Shown one piece after another: positions 33,502 to 44,375 of a stretch of DNA of 64,000 nucleotides. This DNA is from Cyathus striatus (Eukaryota; Basidiomycota; Agaricomycetes; Agaricales; Nidulariaceae). The stretch lies in assembly GCA_025738555.1 (NCBI GenBank), contig JAOVFP010000005.1, positions 3,162,001 to 3,226,000 on the forward strand, given 5' to 3'. The notes beneath the pieces were generated by a model. That model saw nothing but the letters and a program-made list of their open reading frames with translations. It searched no databases and was not told where the DNA came from. Each line of letters starts with the position of its first letter. Positions within the stretch are counted from its first letter, which is position 1. The position numbers were made by a program, and so were the translations under genes.

Positions 33502-36500
33502 CTAATACCTATCCACAGACTTTCTAGGAGGAAGCGTCATCGACCGTATAGGATGTGGACTCTCCCCTCCCCTCGAAGACAAATGAATAGCAGAGCTCAA
33601 AAGCTCCTGGTCAAACGACGGCGTCATCGCAGACATAGGTGGCAAAGGCGAGTGCAGCTCGGTAACAGAAGCCGATGGAAGCGTAGTAGCACTTAATAGC
33701 AAATCATGGTCGAACGACGGTTTCACAGCAGATCGCGGGTCCCTATTAGGTGGAGGCACGGGGGTGCCCTGGGGTACAGACGGGAACGCGTCGTATAGCT
33801 CCTGCGGCAGTAACGGAGAAGGAAGTGAGCCAACAGAAGATGCGACGGACATCCAGGACTGCGGACGTGGATCATCCACAATAGAAAGTAGAGACTCGCG
33901 TTGAGGAAGGGGAGGAAGCTGAGGCGACGGAAGACGGCCATACGTGCTTGTCGAACTTGCACTAGACACATCCGAATGCGGGGACAGAGCTTCGTTATGA
34001 TGATGATGCGAACGAGCCTTGTGATTTTGCAGCGACGTCGACCTGGCAGGAGGAACAATAATCCTAACTCGATCTTCATAATCTGACGGAGGGATAGGCG
34101 GTAAAGGAGGCAACATGCTCATACTCCTCTGTCCAACAGCCAACGACTCCGGTATCGACTCTATACGATCTACATCTCCATCAGCCCCCATCCAAAAGAA
34201 AAAGAAAAAACGCACCACCGGTATCATAAATGCTCAACGTACTCGTACTACTCTTCGTCCTCGCCCGACCCCACATCTTCTCAGCAAATGAACTAGCCCT
34301 TCCACCAAGCCCAATGCTCCCATGACTCTTCTTCGGAGACAACGAAGGCCAACTCAATCCAGAATGCGTAGACCCATGTCCAACCGAACTAGTCGCATGT
34401 CCCACATCCGAACCAAATTCACCGCTGGGATCAGGGGGCGTAACAGCCTCATCCACACTCATCTCGGACGAAGTCGAATTGCTATGCCTCACATTCGCCG
34501 ACGAGGTCGAAGCGTACTTGCCACTCGCCAGGCGCTTGAAACTCGGGAACCGCGACTTGGGTGATTTCTTCTGCGGCAAATACCCCAACTCATCGTAATT
34601 CTCTGATTTCCGACTGAGGGACAAAGAGTCCCCAGAAGCGGAAGCAGCAGGATGCGGGTTAGGTAGCTCTTTATCCACGGCAAAGGCGCTCTTCGGCCTA
34701 GGCGGGGCAGGAACAACACCCAAAGCCCCATCAACAGTCGCATTCGACCCTTCCTTCTTATGCAGCGTCATAGCCTTCGAAAGCGGGACCAAAAACGTAT
34801 GCCGCAATTTTGCTCCCCCAGCACCTGGAACACCAGGAGGCGAAGTGAACAAATCGTCAGACGCATCAATCTGCTGCTCGCGAGCCCAAGCAGCCGCTTT
34901 CGCATCCAGCTCCTTCTCCTTCCTCTCTCTCTCCCGCTCCTTCCTCTGCTGAGCGTGGGTCAGCGGAAGATCCTCAGAAGGTCTGCGTCGGGGCTGCAAT
35001 ACCTCTGGATGTTCGAGATTAAGCGGACGGGGAAGGACACGAGTGGTGTGAGAGGCAGAATGCTCCGATGGCAATTCACCCTTGGACAATGAATCCTCCA
35101 ACAACATCGCCTTTTCCAGCAATGCTGCAAGATCGCCATGTCCAGGCGTAGGAGGCACCTCCACCATCTTGATCCTCTGCACCGCAGGCGTCTCAGGAAG
35201 CCTCCTCTGCGGCTCGGGTTTCTTATCTGGTAAAGTCGAAGCAGTAGGAGCAGGAGCAGAAGCAGGGGCACTCGAAGTGGACGACTTCGACGCAACAGTC
35301 GCATTAATCCCTGGCAACGTCCTCTTCTTCCTATGCACAATAGCAGTAAACGTGGGCTTGGAACTTGCACTGGGGGGCGGAGGCGCTATCTCCCCATCCG
35401 CAAGCTGCTCATCGCCCACATAATGCGCCAAATACCTGCTCGGCATAGAATACGACCCAGAAGGCTTATGCGTCGCATGAATAGTGGCAGATCGCATGGG
35501 CCCTTTCGGCCTAATACTAACCCCCTCCCCATCCTCCCTCTCCCTCATCTTCCGCTCCATAACCTGCATCTCCTCCTGCGCCTTCTTCATATCCAACTCA
35601 ATCTCCTCCTTCTCTTTCTCCGTCATCTTCGTTTCTTCAGTATCGAAACCCTCCCGTCCAGGTGTAGGCGGGAAAAACACAAAGTCGCTCTTACGCGGCT
35701 TCGCACTCGAGGGCACGAACATCGGCACACCACGCGACGTAGCAGGTGTATGGCGTGTAGCAACTTCAATCTTCGAAGGCGACATCATCTCGTACATGCT
35801 CACTGGCCTCCCCGGCGTCGAATGCTGCGACGAAGACAGGAAGGACGAATTTTCCGGTGTAACGGGTTGAGTTTGCGGGGTAGAAGCAGCGGGAGGGATT
35901 TCGAGTATGTTTCCTTCGTCTGAGGGCTCCAATTCGGGGAGAGAATGTCCCCTGGTGAAAGGTCGATAGGCGGGCGGGAACTTAATGCTGCAGCGCGTAG
36001 ATCGCCTACGCCAACACCATAGTCACCTTCGATGTCGCTGCTCGCCAGCGCACTTCGTGGGTAGGAGGCAGATAAAGGCGAAGGGACGGTCAGGTCCAGA
36101 TACAGATCCTTCCTTAATTGATGAGCGGATAATGTAGATAGAGTAGATGCGTGTTTGGATTCGAGCGAGGTGGGAGAGAGGGTGTTTGAATGTTGTTCTG
36201 GTGTATCATTACCCGCTTTCTTTTCTGGAGTGGCACTAACCATCGTCACCTTCGGAACAGGAAGCGGACGCGGGAGATGGAAGGGTAGGCAACGGGCGCA
36301 CAGTCTGCACAGGGGTCGATTTAACTTCTTCCTCTACTTTAACTTCCTCTTCCTCCTTTACCGGCGGCGGAGAAGCAGGACTCGGCAACGCTTCGCCAGC
36401 AACTCCAAGAGAAATATCACCAGCAGAATGAACACCAGGAGAAACACCATCACCACTCCCAGCACTGCTAGCACTCCCCAAGCTAAACCCAGCACTGAGC

Positions 36501-38062
36501 GGGGTAACGCTCTGCATGAGGGCAAGAGCCTGATCGACGACGGCTCTGATTTCCGATATGGATGTTCGGGGTGGTTCTCCCCCTTCTTCATCAGAGGGAG
36601 AGGTGGGAGAGATGGGAGGGGGGCGGGAGACGGAGATTGTGGGAGTTGTTGGGGGGAGTGCTGCTGCGGGTGTTTCGGGGCCTCGAAAGGAATCACGAAA
36701 GGAGTCTCGAAAGGAATCCCGAAAGGAATGAACTGGAGAGGATTCTGCAGCAGGTGCGGGAGATTGAACTTCGGGGGATGGAGAGGGAACGGGACTGGGA
36801 GAAGGAGGCGGAGAAGGGCGGACGGTGTCCACCGACACACGATCATGCTCTGGTGGGGTTGCCGCCTCTGGAGTGGAAGTGGCAGTAGAGACACTTTCAG
36901 CCTCAACACGATCATGTCCTGGTGGGGTTGTCGCTTCTGGAGTGGGAATGACAGTAGAGACACTTTCAGCCTCAGCACGAGCATGCCCTAGTGGCGTTGC
37001 CACCTCCGGAGTGGAAGTGGCAGTAGAGACACTTTCAGTCTCAGTAACTTTCTCCTCCAATTCACGTTTTATTTCCTCAGCTTGTTCCACCTCATCCTGT
37101 GCCTTCACATCAGGCACAAATTCCTCTTCGGCGGGCGCCACTCCAGCGATGGCAGAAGCATCCCTCGAGACAACGATGGAAGGCACAAATGGTGCTTGAA
37201 AGGGGGATGGAAGGGAGTCTGGGGTTCTCGGAGTAGGAACGGTAAGTTCTTGCCCAGCCACGTCCAGCTCATTCTCAGTGGGAAACACACCCTCCGCCAC
37301 GACAGCAGGGGCCGGACTCGTACTCCCCTCTCTCTCCCTCTCCCTTTCCCCAGAACCCGTAAAGGCAGGTTTAAGCGCCTCTAGCTCCATCTTCCTCGCT
37401 CTCCCAAGCGCAGTGGCAAATTCGGTCCCGCGCCTCGTGACAGAGGGTGCGCCGCCCGTAATATGCGGTTTAAGCGGGACAGAAGGCTGGAAGGTTCCCC
37501 CAGTCGTATGTGTTTTTACGAACTGTGATTGTGATTGTGATTGTGATTCATGGGGGAAGGAAGGGGAGGGAGAGCGGGTTCCTGTAAAGTGGGGGCGGAG
37601 GGAGTCTTCTGCAGGGGGAGAGTCGGAGGGGGCCAGGAAGGGGTATGAGGAAGGTTCGTCGTCATCGAGCATGGGCCCGCTGGAGAGCGATACGACTCTC
37701 CTCTCCGCACCGGCTTCAAATACCCTATTCCCCGTATTATTCCCGGTGACGTTTACACTGACACTACGGACGGCAGGAATGCGATTTCCATAGAGCTCTC
37801 CCCTCTTGACGCCGAGCTGGGCCTCGAGGGGCGGGGGTACTCCCAGGCCAAAGCGACCACGGGGGACAGGGACGCCGCCTTTCTTTTCGAATTTCTCGAT
37901 TTTGGCTTTGAGTTGGCCTGGTGTGTTTGCATTGCTGGCGAGAGAGGAGGCGGAGTTGGAGGAGGAAGAGGAGGAGCGTTGAGCTTCGAGGGCAGCGATG
38001 CGCTCTTTTAGATTTACGGGTTGGTTTCTTGCGCTCCTGTTTATGATTAGTCTGTTTTGCAC
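33502..38062 (-). CDS. Large, mostly disordered protein of about 1,450 residues, unknown function
   Basis: Four exons join in phase: 36250-38062, 36104-36197, 34216-35987 and 33502-34169, with introns of 52, 116 and 46 nt. The region that looks like overlapping reading frames near 36.2 and 35.95 kb is thereby one gene. The N-terminus has a short coiled coil (NLKERIAALEAQR) and KIEKFEKKGGVPVPRGRFG, followed by Ser/Pro/Glu-rich sequence with internal repeats: three 23-residue units (36.84-37.04 kb), an RDSF tandem (36.67-36.73 kb) and an SQSQSQSQ tract (37.52-37.55 kb). A central helical segment (KEKEEIELDMKKAQEEMQVM) and PxxP-rich tails suggest a scaffold or cytoskeletal adaptor. No ATG lies in frame near 38062; the frame opens after an AG acceptor-like site, so a short upstream exon is likely. 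No function is claimed. Confidence 0.65.
36839..37045 (-). repeat. In-frame minisatellite, three 69-bp units, within the large disordered gene
   Basis: Three tandem units encode variants of ESVSTATSTPEAATPP plus a short HDRVE linker. The length is a multiple of three, so copy-number change would not break the frame. Confidence 0.8.
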
Positions 38063-38734
38063 AGGGGAGAGGAAAAGGGGGAAGAACGGACATTAGGGAA
38101 TAGTGGGAATCGTTAGTGGTAGAACTCCTGACGGAGGGTGTTCAGGCAGACCAGCAGCCTTGGAACAGTGGAAGGAAGAAAGGAGAGTCGTCGTGTTGGG
38201 TGATGGGCTGAGTGGTAAAATGAAACGAAGGTGTTGGCAGTGGGAGTGGCGAAAGGAGACGTTTCAAAGAAAACACACTTGATCATCATCAACATTACAA
38301 ATAACCAGAAACATCCTATTTATGCTCCTTTCCTCTTCCTCATCCCCTCGTCGCGGACTCTATCCAACTCGCGAGCAGTCATTTCTCTCAGGGTTACTCA
38401 ATTTCTCCTGTAGACCATTGCACCACCACTTACTTACCTCCCTCGTTCCCCGGACTCACCGTTCATCTAATAACCTGACAACCTGCCTATTGCTTATTTT
38501 GAGCCTTATTACTACTCAATCATTCCCAAGACACGATCTCGCCTGTGCAGATCATATCCCTACATCCCGCCAATGTCATCCTGCGAGATTCGATGTTTGT
38601 CTTTGCTCGTCCAATGATCCGGACCCATTCTCTTATCGTTATGGAAACACACTGGCGGTTGTAGGTGCAACGGTGCATCGGCTAGTCGCCCGTGGGGTAC
38701 CATCCATATATCGGATTCTCTTTTAAATCAAATA
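38063..38734. other. Upstream flank of the large gene, leading into the satellite array
   Basis: Should hold the promoter and a possible first exon of the minus-strand gene. From about 38700 the satellite-type sequence begins. No other gene was recognised. Confidence 0.35.
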
Positions 38735-41700
38735 TTGCTGTCGACCCGGCAGCCGACCAAGTGGGATCCCCTTTACCGCTGCAATATAATCCCTTTCGAC
38801 TTACTTTCGAACAGCGGCAGTTGACCAAGTGGAATTCGTGCGTCCTATTGCAAGCACGGTTTCGAGCGCAGCTGGTGCTGCATATAATGGGAAGGGACTT
38901 AGGATTTTTTCCTTTTCATTATCAAGGGTGAAAACTGCTGCCACACATGCCCATTCGACTTTTTCTCGAACGACAGCAGTTGACGAAGCGGAATTCGTGC
39001 GTCTTATAACAAGCACAATTTCAAGCGCGGTTCCTGTCACTAGTATGGTTGAGTGTGCCTTATTTTTCTTCTTACCACGAAGGCTGGATTCCATGATACA
39101 GATGCTCTTTCGACTTTTTCACCAATAATCGCTGTTGACCAGGTGATTTTCGTGCGTCATATTACAAGCACGATTTCAAGCGCCGTTACCAGTGCTGACT
39201 TTGAGTGTTAGAGAAATAAAACATACAATATTTTACTTCTCATTCACCAAGTGTGGGGTCTATGCCCCTTTCACTTTGCTTTCGAACAACCCAGCTTTAT
39301 CGAGTTGTATGCGTGCATCTTATTGCACGGTTTCGGGTGCAACCTGGTATTACCTCAGTCGCAAACTTTGAAATTTGACCTTTTGAATTGCTTCTAAATC
39401 TTGTTCTTTGTTGGTTTTTTTTGCCTTCATTAGCCCTTTCGACCTATTCTCGAGCAATGGCAGTTGACCAGTGGAATTTGTGTATTCTGGTAGTGCGATT
39501 TCGAGCCGGTTGCTGCCACTTACTCATTACCGTTACCAATTTTGCTTATCTACGAAGGGTCTACTGCCATATGCACCTTTTGATATTCTTGAACAGCGGC
39601 AGCTTGGCCAAGTTGTATTCATATCATTGATCGTGCTGCACATAAATTGTCTGTTTCGATGTTTTGCTTCTGAATCTTATCCTTCTTGGAGCTCGCTGCT
39701 ACATTTTCTCATTTGATCTATTCTTAAACAATGGCAGCTGACCGAGTGGAATGCTTGCAACCTGGTCAGTTGCTGCCTCTACAAGTAATATGTACACATA
39801 GGAGCTCTATTTTTACTTCCTATCCACAAAAAGTGGAGTCTACTGCCACATACACATTTTCGTCTTATTCTCGAACAGCGGCAGCTTGACCGACTTGTAT
39901 TCGTGTCACCGTTCGTGTTCCTTATATGTGATATGTACTTTCACCTTTTTACTTCTATATCCTATCCCCCGTAGAGCTCGCTGTTACATTTTTTGATTTA
40001 TTCTCAAACAATTGGCAGTTGACCGAGCGGAATACGTGCAACCTAGTACTAGCGCGGTTGCTGCCGCTATTGTGGTGCAGACGAGTTTTTTCTTTCACCT
40101 TTTTGCTTCTATATCTTATCCTCCATGGAGCTCGTTGCCACATTTTCCCTTTCGATCTTTTCTCAAATAATGGCAGTTGACCGAGTGAAACCTGGTACTA
40201 GCGTAGTTGCTGCCGATGTTGGTTGAATAACGTTGACGTTGGAACTTTATTTTTACTTTTTATGCACGAAGGGTGGAGTCTGCTGTCACACATTTCCTTT
40301 CGACTTATTCTCAAACAACGGCACCTTGATTAAGAAGTTGTATTCATGCCTCTATTCTTGCTGCTTCTGCATATTGTGTTATAATTTTTTGCTTCTGAAT
40401 CTTATCTTTTGTGGAGTTTTCTGCCACATATGCTTTTTCGACCTATTCCCAAACAATGGCAGTTGGCCAAGTGGAATGCTTGCGTCCTGGTACAAGCGCG
40501 GTTTCGAACCAGTTGCTGCCACTGGATAGTGATTGCAAAAGTCCTATATTTTGCTATCTAGGAAGGGTCTACAGCAATATGCACATTTTCATCTTATCCT
40601 CGAACAGCGGCAGCTTGACCAAGTTGAATTCATGCCACTGTTCGTGCTGTATTTAAGTTTCTATTTAAAGTTTTTGCTTCGAAATCTTATCCTTTTTTGA
40701 CTTCACAGCTGCCGCATCCGCCCTTTCGATCTATTCTCAAACAATGGCAGTTGGCCAAGTGGAATGCGTGTGTCCTGGTACAAGCATGGTTTCGAGCTGG
40801 CTGCTGCCACTTCGTAATACATCCAGTCGGTCGATTTTGCTTCTTATCTACGAAGGGTCTACTGCAACATGCACATTTTCATCTTATTCTCGAACAGCGG
40901 CAGCTTGACCGAGTTGTAATCATGCTGTTGCTTATGCTGCTGTAAGCCTTGGTTTCAACTTTTGTTTCTGAATCTTATCCTTCTTGGGAGTTCGCTGCCA
41001 CATCTGCCCTTTCGATCTATTCTCAAACAATGGCAGTTGACCGAGTGGAATACGTGTGTCCTGGTACTAGCGCAGTTGCTGCCACTGCTTAGAAGCTTCA
41101 TCAGTTCTTTTGTTCCTTGTTCACGAAGGGTGGAGTCTATTACCACACATGTCCTTTCGATCTATTCTCGAACAATGGCAGTTGACCGAGTGGAATGCTT
41201 GCGAGCTGGTATAAGCACAGTTTCGAGTGTGTTTGCTGCCGCTGGTGGCTAAAAAAGAGAATTCCAGTTCACACTTCAGATTTTGCTTCTTACTTGGGAA
41301 GAGTCTACTGACATATGCACATTTCATCGTATTCTCGAACAGCGGCAGTTTGACGAAATGTAAAGTTCATGCTGCCCATGCAATGATCATATCCCTCCGA
41401 TTGAATTCTACTTTTTTCCTCTTTATCCTTCGTGGTGCCTTCTGCCACATTTGTCTTTCGGCCTATTCTAGGTCTCAAACAATGGCAGTTGACCAAGTGG
41501 AATTCGTGCGACCTGATAGAAGCACGGTTTTGAGCGCAGTTGCTATATACTAGATGGGTCTTCTTCATAAATTTTGCTTCTTGTTCATGAAGGAGTCTAC
41601 TGTCATATGATATGCCTTTCATCTTATTCTCAAAGGAGTCAAACAGCAGCAGCTTGACCAAGCTGTATTCAAGCCACTGTTCGTGCTGCCGTTACCTCGG

Positions 41701-43275
41701 TTCAATCTTTTGCTTTTCAATCTTACCCTTCGTAGCACATCTTTTTGACCTAATCTCAAAAAATGGCAATTGACCAAGTGGAATTCGTGCGTCCTGGTAC
41801 AAGCACGGTTTCGGGTGCGGCTGCTGCCACTGCACGAGGTATTATTATAGACATCTACACTTTCTTCTTACCTACCTTTCGTGTAGCTCACTGCTATATA
41901 TGCAATTTCGACCTACTCTCTAACATCGGCAATTTGATCAGGTGGAATTCATGCATTCTGTGAGTGTGGTTCCTGTCGATTGTTATATGCTGCGACTTGT
42001 ACTACCCTATATTTTGCTTCTTGCCACGGTCACCAAAAGGGAGATAGGGAGATATTTACTGCTATATATTCTCTTTCATTCTTCTTTTAAGCAGCGGCAA
42101 CTTGATCAAGTGGAATGTGTCCATTCTTGTGCATCCACAGTTGAGCATTCGTGAGTCAGTATCATTATACTGCGACCTTTTTTTGCTCCTGAATATTATC
42201 CTTTGTTGAGTCTATTGCCATGGCATGTGACATATACCTTTTTAACCCACTCTCGAACAGCGGCAGATGTCCAAATCGCAACTGTGCATTGTGTACAAGT
42301 ACAGTTCCTGATTGCTATGGTTCTAGGGAACTGCCCGATTATAATGTTCAACCGTTCAAGTTTTGCTTCTTATACGTGAAGGAAGGTTATATGATATATG
42401 TGCTTACATGCTTTTTCATTCTACCCTGGACCATTGACACTGTTAAGTTGAACAGCAACAGCTTGAAGTGGAATGCGTGCAAAGTTTTAGTACACGCACG
42501 GTTCCGAGTGCAGTTCCTGCTTGCTATTAGGAATATATTCCCGGTATGTTTTTTTGCTTCTGTCCGCAGTGAATGATGGCCATATGCCCTTTCATTTTTC
42601 TCCCGAACAGCGGCAAGCAGGTCAAGTGGAATTTGTGTGAGCTAGCACATGCACAACTTTCTTTTTTTTTTTAAAAAAAAAAAAATCCTGTATTTAATGT
42701 CGGTAATGGAAACCATATGTCTCGACAATGCACAACTTTCGACCGCGGTTTCTGCTAGCCACTATCATCTTTAATAATTGTTCGGCTTTTTACTTCAGAT
42801 ACAGCGGCCACCTTTTTGTGGAACCCATATGCCCTTTCGACCTATTCTCGAACGGCGTGCGTTGCCTAATGGTATACTGTGGCTGGTGCAGGTTTCAACA
42901 CTACTCACTTCCTAGTATGATCATCATTGATGAAATAGTAGCGTGTTTTTATTTTGCTTCTTGCCCACGGGGGAGGAATCTGCTGCTATATAAGTACAGC
43001 AGATTTTCAACCAGATCTCGAACAGCGGAAGGCTAACCGAACAGTGTGGAATGCATGCGTCGTGATACAAGCACAAACTTGAATTTCGAACGCGGCTCGC
43101 CGCTCACCCATTATTTGTGGACTCGAACGTGGGATATTTTGCATCTTGTTGAGTTAATTTTTCGTATCATCTACTACTGTATATACCTTCTGATTCTTCT
43201 TTCAAACAGTGGCAAGGTGACTGGTTGGTATCTGTGCACTCTGCAGCCTACTGCTCGCTGTCAACTGGTAGGGTG
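38735..43275 (+). repeat. Degenerate satellite array, monomer about 145 bp, alternating two subtypes (dimer about 287 bp)
   Basis: About 29 diverged units in one orientation. Each has the core ATTCTCGAACARYGGCAG, then either type A (TTGACCGAGTGGAATGCG, then a GGTTTCGAG-like word) or type B (CTTGACCAAGTTGTATTC, then TTCGTGCTGCC). A linker contains TTTTGCTTC, CGAAGGGTCTACTGCC and CTTTCGAYCTA. Type A cores at about 40459, 40748 and 41034 are spaced by 286-289 bp, type B cores at 40611 and 40901 by 290 bp, and A and B alternate with about 145 bp between them; occasional A-A pairs break the pattern. Homogeneity is highest around 39.4-41.9 kb and falls toward both ends. No continuous protein frame runs through it. 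The short frames that start at the ATGGCAG of type A units are a by-product of the repeat. Confidence 0.85.
42662..42685. repeat. Poly(T)-poly(A) palindrome
   Basis: A run of 11 T directly followed by 13 A inside the degenerate end of the array, able to form a perfect AT hairpin. It could also be the joint of two A-tails in inverse orientation. Confidence 0.7.
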
Positions 43276-43727
43276 ATAAGAGAAAAGGAATTTTTGGATT
43301 CTTGTTCACCTTTTCATGGAATCCACTCATTGTCTACCGACTCCTGTCCTTGATTAAAGTCAATACTATTCGTAGCACCGATATGAAGGCACGATAGTCA
43401 ATCTTGACTGTCTTACTCGTTCTGTTCTCAACTGGCAGGTGGTTGGTCGAGCTGTTATTTTCACGTTGCGGAGTCCGGACTTCCACGGTGACCGGTCCTG
43501 TTCAACCTCTGTTGCTCCGACATTCGTAAGTTTGCTTTTAAAGGACACTCGTATAGCGTTTATTATGATAATTCAAGTACTCACCTCGTTTAATTAGGCC
43601 CTTCAATTTTGCAGGTATTCATTTTTATCTTTGCAAGTGCGCCCGCCGCGGACTGCAAGAGGGAGTTTAACGGTTTACAGCCAAGAGCGTAGTGCCTGGT
43701 AAAGTACCGTCCTGTTATAAAAAGTAA
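43276..43727. other. Spacer between the satellite array and tRNA-Leu copy 2
   Basis: Unique-looking sequence of about 450 bp. No gene was recognised. Confidence 0.35.
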
Positions 43728-43838
43728 GGCAGGATGGCCGAGCGGTTAAGGCGTGCGACTCAAGCGCAAGCTTGCCTGTTCAACAGGCTCTGTGTTCGCA
43801 TAACGAAAGTTGCGTGGGTTCAAGTCCCACTCCTGTCA
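43728..43838 (+). tRNA. tRNA-Leu(CAA) with an intron, copy 2
   Basis: The 111-nt sequence, intron included, is identical to copy 1 at 28663-28773: same acceptor, D-, anticodon, variable and T-arms. Flanks are mostly different apart from a short downstream resemblance (GATTTGTTTTTG). It lies about 450 bp after the satellite array. Confidence 0.93.
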
Positions 43839-44375
43839 TGAAAACAGAGCATTATGATTTGTTTTTGTTAGAACTACTTAATATCATCAAGTTGAATTTA
43901 GTCTGCTAAGTGCTTGAGCGTAGATTGTTTCGAGTTTACTTCAAAGCCTGAGTCAATTCAAAGCTACAATTTTAGAGAATTTAAACATGATGATACTTAT
44001 AAGTAGCACATATACTAAGGTACTAATTTTTCGGGCGATAGTGCGATATCTACTAATTTCTGGTAAACAGTTTCGAAATTTCGAAGTGACAATGGTGGGA
44101 ATTTCATTGTTTGCTAAATACATCGAAGATATACAACACGCTGCTCGTCGTGACTTATCGCTTTCCCCGAACTTCCGCCTTTGGGCATCGCAAGGGCATC
44201 GTCCATTGTTGTAAACTGGAGTCCACAAGATAGTTGAACGGTCAAAGCGTTCTGGGAGTATAAATTCCACCTCTCGCACAGGACGAGTGCCAGTATTAAA
44301 CCGAATCACTTCATATCAACCGATTGCTGTAATTCCTATACACCTTATCACAATCCGGTCCGTCCAGACATCATC
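43839..44375. other. Upstream region of the decayed FunK1 copy D
   Basis: AT-rich to about 44060, then a promoter-like stretch with TATAAA at 44259-44264 ahead of the kinase remnant. Nothing else was seen. Confidence 0.3.

Noticed and set aside
36155..36991. Plus-strand open frame rich in Arg, Gly and Trp
   Set aside because: Antisense of the disordered minus-strand gene; the sense strand has repeats, introns and coiled coils that explain the openness.
38735..43275. Series of 60-130 codon frames starting at ATGGCAG in the satellite
   Set aside because: They start in the same repeated word and drift to stops at different points; no frame is conserved between units, so they are by-products of the repeat.
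38735..43275. CRISPR-like array
   Set aside because: Units are long, diverged and contiguous without unique spacers of constant length, and the genome is eukaryotic.
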